DNA from: Bacteroidales bacterium
GTDB lineage: Bacteria; Bacteroidota; Bacteroidia; Bacteroidales; Bacteroidaceae
Direction of reading: 5' to 3'
Assembly (NCBI GenBank): GCA_012518235.1
Contig: JAAYSY010000038.1
Location: forward strand, 1-33,418
DNA: 33,418 nt
In this document: positions 9,399 through 18,090 of the stretch, piece after piece
Numbering within the stretch: the first letter of the stretch is position 1
How the letters are laid out: each line of letters opens with the position of its first letter
Position numbers and translations under genes: made by a program
The notes under the pieces: generated by a model
What the model was told of the DNA's origin: nothing
Databases searched by the model: none
The model's input: only the letters and a program-made list of their open reading frames with translations

Positions 9399-9935
9399 TT
9401 ATTTCAATAATAAGATTAAATCATCAAAGTTATCTACAACTATATAATAAGTAGATAGGGGTTGACGAATAAACTCTTTCTCTTTTAGTTCTGCTAAAAA
9501 ATCAAGTAATTGATTATAAAAACCATTAATGTTATAAATAATTATTTTTTTATTGTGGTAACCAAGAGTAGCTTGTCCCATTACATGAAATATTTCATCT
9601 AGAGTACCTATTCCTCCTGGTAGAGCAATCAAAACAGTTGATTGTTCTAAAAGAATATCTTTACGATCGCTTAAGCTTTGTGTATATATACGTTCTTGAG
9701 GTAACTCACTCTCTTGGTTTGTTTTTTGCAAAAGAGAGGGAATAACCCCAATTAAGCTTCCCTTATTTTGATAAACAGCCTGAGATATAGCTCCCATAAG
9801 ACCCAATTTTGACCCTCCGTAAACTAAAGTACAGTTGTTTTCACCCATCCATTTACCTAGCTGTTGGGCTATATCATAATAACGAGATTCTATGTTAGTG
9901 GAAGCCGAACAGAATACACCAATTTTTTTCATCAA
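9399..9935 (-). CDS. LOG-family / TIGR00730 Rossmann-fold nucleotide phosphoribohydrolase
   Basis: 'GVFCSAS', 'LVYGGSKLGLMGAISQAV', 'SDRKDILLEQS', 'ALPGGIGTLDEIF' (PGGxGTxxE motif). Confidence 0.9.
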   Translation of the reverse strand: MMKKIGVFCSASTNIESRYYDIAQQLGKWMGENNCTLVYGGSKLGLMGAISQAVYQNKGSLIGVIPSLLQKTNQESELPQERIYTQSLSDRKDILLEQSTVLIALPGGIGTLDEIFHVMGQATLGYHNKKIIIYNINGFYNQLLDFLAELKEKEFIRQPLSTYYIVVDNFDDLILLLK

Positions 9936-10002
9936 AGCTTATAGCGTCAATTTAGTGGTACAAATATCTATATAATAATAGAAACAACCATAAGTTTTAT
10001 TG

Positions 10003-10010
10003 TATTTTTG
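10003..10010 (+). promoter_or_regulatory. Putative -7 element (TATTTTTG) upstream of M16 peptidase
   Basis: Matches TAnnTTTG, 26 nt before ATG 10037. AT-rich context, so weak evidence. Confidence 0.25.
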
Positions 10011-10036
10011 TGATTCACAGCTAATCAGAACTAGTT

Positions 10037-11257
10037 ATGTTTTACAATAGATATACACTTCCTAATGGTCTCAGAATTATTCATCAATCGAATGCATCTA
10101 AGGTTACTTACTGTGGGTTTGCTGTTAATGCAGGAACCCGAGATGAAGCGGAGAATGAGTCTGGATTGGCTCATTTTGTTGAACATTTAATTTTTAAGGG
10201 GACTCAGAAACGAAAAGCTTGGCACATTTTAAATAGAATGGAGAATGTGGGTGGCGATTTAAATGCTTATACCAATAAAGAGGAGACCATGATTTATTCT
10301 GCATTTCTAAATGCTCACTTTGAGCGCGCAGTGGAATTGCTTGTTGATATTGTTTTTAATTCAACGTTTCCACAACATGAAATCGATAAGGAGGTGGATG
10401 TGGTTTTAGATGAGATTCAATCGTATGAAGATAGTCCTTCTGATTTAATCTTTGATGACATTGAACGAATGATTTTTGATACTCATCCTTTGGGTAGATA
10501 TATTTTGGGGAATGCTTCCGTATTGAGTGGAATTCAGAGTTTAGATGCTAAGCAGTATGTGTCTCGCTATTATCAACCTGAAAATATGGTTTTCTTTGTA
10601 TTAGGTGACATAGATTTTGAGGAGGTGATTGCTGTGTTAAGGCCTTATTTTGATGCTATTCCTAATGCTCCTGTTTTATTAGATAGGCAAAAGCCACGTT
10701 GTTACACTCCTCGACGAATGGCTAAAAAGAAAGATACGAATCAGGCACATGTTATGATTGCGGCTCCTTCTTACCCTATGTTGAGTCCTAAACGCGTAGC
10801 TCTTTCTTTGCTTAATAATGTGCTGGGTGGACCAGGAATGAATAGTCGATTAAATATTGAGTTAAGAGAGCGTAGAGGGTATGTATATAACGTGGAGTCG
10901 AATATTATGACTTTTACTGATGCGGGTATTTTTAGTATCTATTTTGGGACTGATTTTAAGAATAGAGATCATTGTGTTGATTTAACGTTGAAGGAGTTAG
11001 CTAAGTTGAGAAATAATAAAATGAGTACACTTCAGTTAACTCGGGCAAAAAATCAACTGATGGGGCAACTTGGTGTAGCTGAAGATAACAACGAGAGTCG
11101 TGCTTTGGGTATGGGACGTGCTTTTTTACATCTTGATGATTATAAGCCTTTAACTCATATTTATAAGGATATTGATGCATTAACACCTGAGTTCCTACAG
11201 GATGTTGCTAATGAGGTGTTCTGTGAGAGTCAGTTGTCTTTTTTGTTATATGAATAA
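10037..11257 (+). CDS. M16-family zinc metallopeptidase (single-unit pitrilysin-like)
   Basis: 'GLAHFVEHLIFKGTQKR' (HxxEH), 'EVDVVLDEIQSYEDSPSDLIFD', 'RERRGYVYNV'. Confidence 0.93.
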   Translation: MFYNRYTLPNGLRIIHQSNASKVTYCGFAVNAGTRDEAENESGLAHFVEHLIFKGTQKRKAWHILNRMENVGGDLNAYTNKEETMIYSAFLNAHFERAVELLVDIVFNSTFPQHEIDKEVDVVLDEIQSYEDSPSDLIFDDIERMIFDTHPLGRYILGNASVLSGIQSLDAKQYVSRYYQPENMVFFVLGDIDFEEVIAVLRPYFDAIPNAPVLLDRQKPRCYTPRRMAKKKDTNQAHVMIAAPSYPMLSPKRVALSLLNNVLGGPGMNSRLNIELRERRGYVYNVESNIMTFTDAGIFSIYFGTDFKNRDHCVDLTLKELAKLRNNKMSTLQLTRAKNQLMGQLGVAEDNNESRALGMGRAFLHLDDYKPLTHIYKDIDALTPEFLQDVANEVFCESQLSFLLYE

Positions 11258-11279
11258 ATAACTATTATTCTGGTTAATA

Positions 11280-11912
11280 TTAAAGATATAAAATGGTTTC
11301 TGGACCTTTGTGAAACAGTAAATCAAGAATACTAAGATTGGGGAGAAATCCTGTCTGTTCACTAAATACTTGATAATAGGGTTTTATCTTAAAGTTAGGG
11401 TCGTGTAGTTTATGATCTTTTTTAGGGTGGATAGTCTCACGCAAATCTAATGTATGCTCATCAAAGTCAAACTGATAGGTTGAAGTGTATTGAATGTTTG
11501 GTTTGATTTTTATAAGTGAACAAATAATCTCTTGTAATTCATTGTTAAACTGGAAAAGAAGAGGGTATTTTTGTTCAAAAAAAGGGAGAAAATAATCTTT
11601 ATAGTGTTCATAGTAAGGTGTACTATTATATGATGATTCAATAGCTTTCCAATGAAGGTGCCTCCAATTACCATGGTCGGATATCTCTACCTCTCTCATT
11701 TCAACTTTGTTTGTTGCGGGTTTAGCCGTTGGTATGGTTAAGGTTATAGGGCCTTGTGGACCTGATATAACACAGCGATTACGGTAAGTTTGCTTTATGT
11801 AGTTATCGTGTTGCTCTAGATGGATATTGGGGTATCTATAGAGTTTACTATAGTATTGTATTGGACCAAAATAAGCTGAGGTTAAAACAGCAGTATCAAT
11901 GAGGTTAGACAT
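11280..11912 (-). CDS. WbqC-family protein
   Basis: 'LTSAYFGPIQYYSKLY', 'QTYRNRCVISGPQGPITLTIP', 'WRHLHWKAIESSYNSTPYYEHYKDYFLPFFE' characteristic of WbqC family. Confidence 0.85.
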   Translation of the reverse strand: MSNLIDTAVLTSAYFGPIQYYSKLYRYPNIHLEQHDNYIKQTYRNRCVISGPQGPITLTIPTAKPATNKVEMREVEISDHGNWRHLHWKAIESSYNSTPYYEHYKDYFLPFFEQKYPLLFQFNNELQEIICSLIKIKPNIQYTSTYQFDFDEHTLDLRETIHPKKDHKLHDPNFKIKPYYQVFSEQTGFLPNLSILDLLFHKGPETILYL

Positions 11913-11948
11913 ATAAAATAATAAGGTTTAGGTAGTTTTTGAATCAAT

Positions 11949-12878
11949 TTATCGAATCAATGTAAAAGTTCTATCCCATCGATATCCGCTAAAAGGACTT
12001 CCATTAGGTTCTTTGGATAACCAAATGAAAAATGCTTTGCCTATTACATGATCGTGGGGTACAAATCCAAAAATACGAGAGTCTGATATTCCCAGTGTGT
12101 TATTACTACTCATCCAGTAGTAGTCTTTTGTAAAAGTACAGTTTTTTACTGGTTGTGAATCTATGTATAGTGTGTCGTTTTTTACTTCGGCATTTTGTTG
12201 CTCATGTAAAATGAGAGTGTTTCTGAGTAATGTGCTGTTCCAAGGGGTTACTTCTATGGATACATTCTTACCTGGAATGATGAGAGGATATGAAGTTTCT
12301 TTATTTTTTGATGCTAACTGAATCCATGTATTCTCTTTGATTTTTTGTGTAATTAAGTAATATTCATAACGGCTAAATGAACTATAGTAGTTTAGGCTAT
12401 CTTCTCCTAGTATTTCTATGGGGTCAATGGTTAATTCTTCTAGGATTTCTTGGAGTTCTTCTATTTTCTCTTTGGCAAACACAAAGATATTTTTTTTGTC
12501 GGGATTGTTAGTCTCGGATACGATGGGTTGAAATAATGAGTCTACCCAAAGGGTGTCTCCTGGCAAAGCGGCACACCGATTAATGAAAATCTCTTTTCTA
12601 TCTATAGCTTTTGTTTTAATATTGGCTGGATTGTTGAAAACAACGATGTCTTCTTTCTCTATAGAGGATTCGTTCCACCTGTGATATGGAAAAAGGGAAA
12701 GAAGAGGAGAACGTAGGCCGTAGCTCCATTTATTTACTAAAATTCGCTCTCCTTCTAAAAGACTGTTTTCCATACCTTGCGAGGGGATGGAAAAAGGTGA
12801 ACAGACAAATGTCCTTAACAATAATACAATAATTATTGCACCAAGTAAAGAAAGTATGTACACCTTTTTTTCTTTCAT
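11949..12878 (-). CDS. Signal peptidase I (S26) paralogue lacking the Ser/Lys catalytic dyad; predicted pseudoenzyme
   Basis: N-terminal TM helix; 'SIPSQGMENSLLEGERILVNKWSYGLRSPL' (nucleophile position is Gly); 'IFINRCAALPGDTLWVD' (general-base Lys position is Asn); 'SNNTLGISDSRIFGFVPHDHVIGKAFFIWLS'. Confidence 0.85.
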   Translation of the reverse strand: MKEKKVYILSLLGAIIIVLLLRTFVCSPFSIPSQGMENSLLEGERILVNKWSYGLRSPLLSLFPYHRWNESSIEKEDIVVFNNPANIKTKAIDRKEIFINRCAALPGDTLWVDSLFQPIVSETNNPDKKNIFVFAKEKIEELQEILEELTIDPIEILGEDSLNYYSSFSRYEYYLITQKIKENTWIQLASKNKETSYPLIIPGKNVSIEVTPWNSTLLRNTLILHEQQNAEVKNDTLYIDSQPVKNCTFTKDYYWMSSNNTLGISDSRIFGFVPHDHVIGKAFFIWLSKEPNGSPFSGYRWDRTFTLIR

Positions 12879-14368
12879 TAATCGTTACCTACCCATTTGA
12901 AAAGTCTATTCCATCGTATTTTTCCATCGAACCAACCCCTATCCTTATCTAAGGATAACCAAACGACTAGAGGTTTACCCACTATATGATCTTCTGGAAC
13001 AAAACCCCAATAACGAGAATCTAAAGAGTTGTGTCTATTATCGCCCATCATCCAATAGTAATCCATTTGGAATGTATAGCTGTTAGTGAGTTCTCCATTG
13101 ATGTAGATTCCATCTTGAGTGTATTGAAGTGTGTTTCCCTCATAAGCAACGATACAGCGCTCATAGATTGGAATATTGTCGGGCGTTAGTGTGATGGTAG
13201 CACCCCGTTTAGGAATCCAAAGTGGACCGTAATCTTTTCGGTTCCACTGGGTATATAAATTTTGTGGATACATTTGTCCTGAATAGGTTTCAGGTTCAAT
13301 TACTATTTTACTTACTAATTTACTATTATTTTGTAGTGTATTGTACATTTCTTTGGTTAGCGGAAGATGATATACAGGATTCATTTTGCCTTCATTTCCA
13401 TGCGATGATAATCCAGCATCGGTTAAATAGGGTATCCATCCAGCTTCATCACTAATTAAAAATTGATCTTCTTTACTGATACCTAATTCACGGAACATCT
13501 CTTCTGTAATACGAGGACCTGTAGTTTGTACAAAGTAATTCATTTGAATTCCTTTGGCTTTGTCTGTTGGATGATTATTAATGTGAACTACACCATCAAT
13601 AATTTGAAGGGTGTCTCCAGGAAGACCTACACAACGTTTTACATAATTTTCTCTACGATCTACAGGACGATATTGAACTTTTCCATAGATTTGAGGGTTT
13701 TCAATAATTTGTTTTCTACCTGCGTTGTAATAAAGATCGTACACTGCTTTTTGATCCCAACGACTTAAGCTATCCATATTGAGTCTGTTGGGATAAAATC
13801 TTTTTCCTTCATTGTATGCAAGAGAGTAGAAGTCTGTTTGTTGGAAGTTAACCGCTACTGTATCGCCTGCAGGGAAATTAAAGACTACAATATCATTCTG
13901 TTTTATTTTTCCTGTTCCTTTTACTCGTTTGTATTTCCATTGAGGCCACTCAATGTACGATTTTGTACCAAAAAAAGGAAGGGTATGCTGAGCTAATGGC
14001 ATCGATAAGGGAGTGTTAGGAACTCTAGCGCCATAACTGATTTTGCTAACATAGAGAAAGTCACCAACCAGCATTGTTTTTTCTAGTGAGGAAGAGGGGA
14101 TCTGATAGTTTTGGAATAAGTAGATGTTAACAAAGTAAACAGCTACAAGAGCAAAAACAATAGCATCTACCCAACTCATTATACTTCGTACGATAGGGTT
14201 TTTTGATGTTTTCCACCAACCCCATGGTATCAATTTTGTGATGTATACATCAAAAATAAAAGGAATAACGAGTAGTCCTAACCAACTTTTCACCCAAAGT
14301 AAAAAAAGTAGATAGAGTGTTATAACAATAGAGAATTTAATCCATTGTTTCTTATTTACTTGCTTCAT
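12878..14368 (-). CDS. lepB: Signal peptidase I
   Basis: TM segments at N-terminus; 'YQIPSSSLEKTMLVGDFLYVSKISYGARVP', 'RRENYVKRCVGLPGDTLQI', 'YWMMGDNRHNSLDSRYWGFVPEDHIVGKPLVVWLS': full Ser/Lys dyad and GDNRxxSxDSR box. Confidence 0.94.
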   Translation of the reverse strand: MKQVNKKQWIKFSIVITLYLLFLLWVKSWLGLLVIPFIFDVYITKLIPWGWWKTSKNPIVRSIMSWVDAIVFALVAVYFVNIYLFQNYQIPSSSLEKTMLVGDFLYVSKISYGARVPNTPLSMPLAQHTLPFFGTKSYIEWPQWKYKRVKGTGKIKQNDIVVFNFPAGDTVAVNFQQTDFYSLAYNEGKRFYPNRLNMDSLSRWDQKAVYDLYYNAGRKQIIENPQIYGKVQYRPVDRRENYVKRCVGLPGDTLQIIDGVVHINNHPTDKAKGIQMNYFVQTTGPRITEEMFRELGISKEDQFLISDEAGWIPYLTDAGLSSHGNEGKMNPVYHLPLTKEMYNTLQNNSKLVSKIVIEPETYSGQMYPQNLYTQWNRKDYGPLWIPKRGATITLTPDNIPIYERCIVAYEGNTLQYTQDGIYINGELTNSYTFQMDYYWMMGDNRHNSLDSRYWGFVPEDHIVGKPLVVWLSLDKDRGWFDGKIRWNRLFKWVGND

Positions 14369-14380
14369 AGTTTGTGTTTT

Positions 14381-15109
14381 TTATTCGTATAAAAAAGGAA
14401 ATAGATCACTCATCTCCAATAATCCAGTATGATTTACTGTGAATTCAGCTGCAATAACAGCTCCTAAAGCAAATCCTCCTCTATTTTTAGCATTATGGAT
14501 AATGCTGATACTATCTTCCGCTGAGTCATACGTTATACTATGTATTCCTGGAACTTCACCTTCTCTGATGGACTCAATTTCTAATTGATCTTTTGATTGA
14601 GGTTTATTATTTACCCAGCTTTTCTTACGATCAAGGGAGTGAATGATTTCCTCAGCAAGTGTGATTGCAGTTCCACTTGGTGCGTCTAATTTATGAATGT
14701 GATGAGTTTCACTTAAGCTAACTTCATAATCAGGAAATTGATTCATGATTTTAGCTAGCTTTCTATTAATAGCAGAAAAAATAGCAACTCCTAAGCTAAA
14801 GTTAGAAGACCAGAACAAGGTGTTTCCTCCTTTTGTACATCTTTTTTCAATGTCATCGCCATGTTCTGCAATCCATCCTGTACTACCAGAGACTACCTTT
14901 ACGCCCGCTTCAAAGGCTCTTAAGTAGTTGTTGTAGGCAACAGATGGGTTGGTGAATTCTATGGCTACATCAGCACTTTTAAAGGCTTCTGAGTCGAAAT
15001 CGATTTGATTTTTTACATCAATAATAGATACGATTTCGTGACCTCTTTTCTTTGCCACCTTTTCAATTTCCTTTCCCATTTTTCCGTAACCTATAATTGC
15101 TATTTTCAT
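14381..15109 (-). CDS. dapB: 4-hydroxy-tetrahydrodipicolinate reductase
   Basis: 'MKIAIIGYGKMGKEIE', 'SETHHIHKLDAPSGTAITLAEEI' active-site motif, 'NRGGFALGAVIAAEF'. Confidence 0.95.
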   Translation of the reverse strand: MKIAIIGYGKMGKEIEKVAKKRGHEIVSIIDVKNQIDFDSEAFKSADVAIEFTNPSVAYNNYLRAFEAGVKVVSGSTGWIAEHGDDIEKRCTKGGNTLFWSSNFSLGVAIFSAINRKLAKIMNQFPDYEVSLSETHHIHKLDAPSGTAITLAEEIIHSLDRKKSWVNNKPQSKDQLEIESIREGEVPGIHSITYDSAEDSISIIHNAKNRGGFALGAVIAAEFTVNHTGLLEMSDLFPFLYE

Positions 15110-15155
15110 ATTGATCGTTTTTTTATTCTGTTATAATTATCCTTTTCTTTATAGA

Positions 15156-15163
15156 CAAAGATA
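15156..15163 (-). promoter_or_regulatory. Putative -7 element (TATCTTTG) for dapB
   Basis: + strand CAAAGATA; 46 nt upstream of dapB ATG. Confidence 0.4.
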
Positions 15164-15173
15164 ATATTTTTCT

Positions 15174-15181
15174 TACATTTG
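15174..15181 (+). promoter_or_regulatory. Putative -7 element (TACATTTG) for the DUF2851 gene
   Basis: Matches TAnnTTTG, 25 nt before ATG 15207; back-to-back with the dapB element. Confidence 0.35.
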
Positions 15182-15190
15182 CTAGGTATA

Positions 15191-15205
15191 TTAACATTAT
15201 GTTAA
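15191..15205. other. 15-bp palindrome TTAACAT-T-ATGTTAA abutting the DUF2851 start codon
   Basis: Perfect 7-bp arms around one central T; ends 1 nt before ATG at 15207. Confidence 0.7.
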
Positions 15206-15206
15206 C

Positions 15207-16478
15207 ATGGAACTTCTTTTGCATTATGTCTGGAGGCATAAGATTTTCCCCTTGTACCCCCTTAAAACTACAACTGGATTAGATTTAGAAATTATTGACC
15301 CTGGATTGCCTAATATTCATTCGGGTCCTGACTTTTTCAATGCTAAACTGAAAATTAATCATCTGCTATGGGTTGGTAATGTTGAGATTCATCAGCATGC
15401 TTCGGATTGGTTTGTCCATAAACATCAATTCGATAAGCGTTATGACTCGGTTGTTTTACATGTTGTAGCTGACTCAGACTGTATAGTAAGACGAAAGTCA
15501 GGAAATGAAATACCTCAAGTAGAATTAAAGGTTCCTTCGAAAGTAGAATCTAGGTATAAGGAATTGCTTCACAAAGAGGTCTATCCTAGGTGTTATTTAG
15601 TTATACCTGATTTATCTAAGTTGGAGATTCATTCCTGGTTGAACTCTTTATGCATTGAGCGTTATGAGGAACGAGTAGATCACTGGTTACAATGCTTAAA
15701 AAAGAGGCAATATAATTGGCGGGAAACATTTTTTATTCAGCTTGCAAGGAGTTTTGGATTTGGAGTGAATGGAGATGCTTTTGAATATTGGGCTAATCAG
15801 CTTTCTTTTCGAGCTATCTGTAAACACAGAGATAACTTATTTCAATTAGAGTCTCTTTTTTTAGGACAAGCAGGGTTATTAAAAGATGCATCCATACAAG
15901 ATGACTATTTTTCAGCTCTACAGAGAGAGTATGCGTTTTTGAAGAGTAAGTTTAATTGTCAAGAAATGGAGATGGAGTGGTGGCGTTTCTTGCGTTTAAG
16001 ACCTCGAAATTTTCCTTATATTCGACTAGCTCAGTTAGCCTATTGGTGTCATAGTAAAGAGGGTATAGCAAGTGAATTATTAGAATTGAATACCCCCGAT
16101 GAGTTCTTTGAACGAATGCAGGTTCAGACTTCTCTTTACTGGGATACACATTATTCGTTAGGTAAGCAATCTAAGATGAAAATAAAGTGTTTAGGTAAAA
16201 CATCTCTTCGCTTGTTATTAATCAATACGATTGTGTCTTATCTATTTGCATATGGAGAGTATCACAATCAAAGTTGTTATAAAGAGAGAGCACAGGCTTT
16301 ATTAGAGCAACTAAAAGCAGAGGATAATCGAATTACGCGTTCATGGGATGGAGCTGGTGTTCCAGTTCATACCGCAGCTGACTCTCAAGGACTGATTCAG
16401 TTGCAGAAAAAATATTGTGATTGTAATAAATGTTTGTATTGCCGTTTTGGATATCGATACTTGGTGAGAAAATCTTAG
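15207..16478 (+). CDS. DUF2851 family protein
   Basis: 423 aa; 'MELLLHYVWRHKIFPLYPLKTTTGLDLEIIDPGLPNIHSGPDFFNAKLKI..WVGNVEIHQHASDW'; C-terminal 'CDCNKCLYCRFGYRYL' Cys cluster. Confidence 0.87.
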   Translation: MELLLHYVWRHKIFPLYPLKTTTGLDLEIIDPGLPNIHSGPDFFNAKLKINHLLWVGNVEIHQHASDWFVHKHQFDKRYDSVVLHVVADSDCIVRRKSGNEIPQVELKVPSKVESRYKELLHKEVYPRCYLVIPDLSKLEIHSWLNSLCIERYEERVDHWLQCLKKRQYNWRETFFIQLARSFGFGVNGDAFEYWANQLSFRAICKHRDNLFQLESLFLGQAGLLKDASIQDDYFSALQREYAFLKSKFNCQEMEMEWWRFLRLRPRNFPYIRLAQLAYWCHSKEGIASELLELNTPDEFFERMQVQTSLYWDTHYSLGKQSKMKIKCLGKTSLRLLLINTIVSYLFAYGEYHNQSCYKERAQALLEQLKAEDNRITRSWDGAGVPVHTAADSQGLIQLQKKYCDCNKCLYCRFGYRYLVRKS

Positions 16479-16545
16479 TTTGATTTTATTTTTAAAGAGT
16501 ATTATTTGTTGTTGCAGTTCTTTTAATGATAGTATCCTATGAAAT

Positions 16546-17490
16546 TCATTTAGAATTTTTCTTAGCAATCTCAATGTTCCGCATTAATCCTTTATATTTT
16601 GCTCGCTTAACTGCACTTTTTCTGAAGAGTTTTTGGTAATCAGACTCAGTGAGTGAATTCCATGAGTTATTGTCTGATTTAAGTAAGGAAGTTGATGGAT
16701 TGAAATCCTCAATGGTGGTAGTAGGTGATTTTGAATTCCATGGACATGCTTTTTGGCATTCATCACAACCATAAATTCGATTTCCTAGTGCACTATGAAA
16801 CTCTTGGGGTATCTCTCCTCTATTTTCTATTGTTAAATAGGATAAGCACTTTCTGCTATCTAATAAAAATGGAGCCTGTAATGCTTGTGTAGGACATGCA
16901 TCTATGCATTTAGTACAGTGTCCACAACGATTAGTTTGTGGGGAATCATAGTCTAATTCAATATTGATGAAAAGCTCACCTAAAAAGAAACACGATCCTT
17001 GGTATGGGATGATAAGTTGATTGTTTTTTCCTATCCATCCCAATCCTGCCTTCCAAGCCCAAAATCTTTCTAAAACAGGTGCTGTATCACAAAACACTCT
17101 CCCTTCAATGGGATGTAATGTATTATTGATGTAGTCAAAAAGCTGGTACAGTTTATCTTTCATGACAAGATGATAATCCTTACCATACGCATACCATGAA
17201 ATTTGATATGAATTAGTACACTGCTTTTCTATTGGATAGTAATTTAATGCGAGCGATATTATGCTCTGAGTTCCTTCACAAAGAAGTTGAGGGTTTAGTC
17301 TTTTTTCTATATTCTTTTGCATGTAATGCATCTCTGCATGATAGTTGTTTGTTAACCAACTCATATATGCGGTCTGATGTAAAGACTCAACATGCTCAGC
17401 TGAGGCTATACCACAAGCAGAAAAGCCGAGACGTTGGGCCTCGGCTTTTATTTTATTTGTAATGTCTATTTTAGAGAAGTCTGAACTCAT
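16546..17490 (-). CDS. queG: Epoxyqueuosine reductase
   Basis: ORF opens at 17571 but the likely start is 17490 (MSSDFSKIDITNKIKAEAQRLGFSACGIA). 'RCGHCTKCIDACPTQAL' and 'YGCDECQKACPWN' 4Fe-4S motifs; 'FWAWKAGLGWIGKN'. Overlaps the deacetylase stop by 20 bp. Confidence 0.92.
   Translation of the reverse strand: MSSDFSKIDITNKIKAEAQRLGFSACGIASAEHVESLHQTAYMSWLTNNYHAEMHYMQKNIEKRLNPQLLCEGTQSIISLALNYYPIEKQCTNSYQISWYAYGKDYHLVMKDKLYQLFDYINNTLHPIEGRVFCDTAPVLERFWAWKAGLGWIGKNNQLIIPYQGSCFFLGELFINIELDYDSPQTNRCGHCTKCIDACPTQALQAPFLLDSRKCLSYLTIENRGEIPQEFHSALGNRIYGCDECQKACPWNSKSPTTTIEDFNPSTSLLKSDNNSWNSLTESDYQKLFRKSAVKRAKYKGLMRNIEIAKKNSK
17421..17449. other. Terminator-like hairpin inside the 5' coding region of queG
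   Basis: AAAAGCCGAG (17421-17430) / CTCGGCTTTT (17440-17449), 10-bp perfect stem, 9-nt loop; + strand continues ATTTTATTTG, - strand continues CTGCTTG. Confidence 0.7.
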
Positions 17491-18085
17491 AGCCTTCTTG
17501 TTTCCAATACTCAATGGATCGAGGTAAGGCATATTGTAAGTTACCTCTATTCCATGATCGTAAGGAGTCATGGAAAGTCACTATTGATCCATTACGAGTG
17601 TATTTTACTACATTCTTAAATACACCAGGGCCATCTACAATTTTACTATAGTCCCGTGTTACTAAATCCCACATAACAATGGTATAAGCCTCTTTTAGTG
17701 CTTTGTACTGTTTGGGCTTTAGCTGACCGTGTGGTGGACGAAACAAATGACTATTGATAAGCTCCTTAGCTTTTGCTGTATTATCAATGTAGCTTTCCGC
17801 ATTGTGTTCAAATCCACGTAAGTGATTAAAGGTATGATTGCCAACACGATGTCCTTTATCAACAACCATTTGGTAAACCTCTGGGTGTTTTCTTACATTA
17901 TCTCCCACCATAAAGAAGGTAGCCTTAATTTGATGTTGATCAAGTAGGTCTAAAACCCATGGGGTAACTTCTGGTATTGGGCCATCATCAAAAGTCAAAT
18001 AGATGACTTTTTCATTTGAATCCATCCTAAAAATAGCCTCAGGATAGAATGCACGGAAAATTCTAGGGGGTTGTTCTATTAACAT
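17471..18085 (-). CDS. Polysaccharide deacetylase (NodB-like)
   Basis: 'IYLTFDDGPIPEVTPWVLDLL', 'GHRVGNHTFNH', 'LFRPPHGQLKP', 'IVTFHDS' NodB motifs. Confidence 0.92.
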   Translation of the reverse strand: MLIEQPPRIFRAFYPEAIFRMDSNEKVIYLTFDDGPIPEVTPWVLDLLDQHQIKATFFMVGDNVRKHPEVYQMVVDKGHRVGNHTFNHLRGFEHNAESYIDNTAKAKELINSHLFRPPHGQLKPKQYKALKEAYTIVMWDLVTRDYSKIVDGPGVFKNVVKYTRNGSIVTFHDSLRSWNRGNLQYALPRSIEYWKQEGYEFRLL

Positions 18086-18090
18086 CCGTT

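Noticed and set aside
11728-11750. 23-bp near-match gttggtatggttaaggttatagg (WbqC) to gttggtatggttaaagtgatagg at 19946-19968 (DUF2723)
   Set aside because: Both encode a short 'PITLTIPTA' peptide in unrelated proteins; two isolated coding copies, most likely chance rather than a repeat element.
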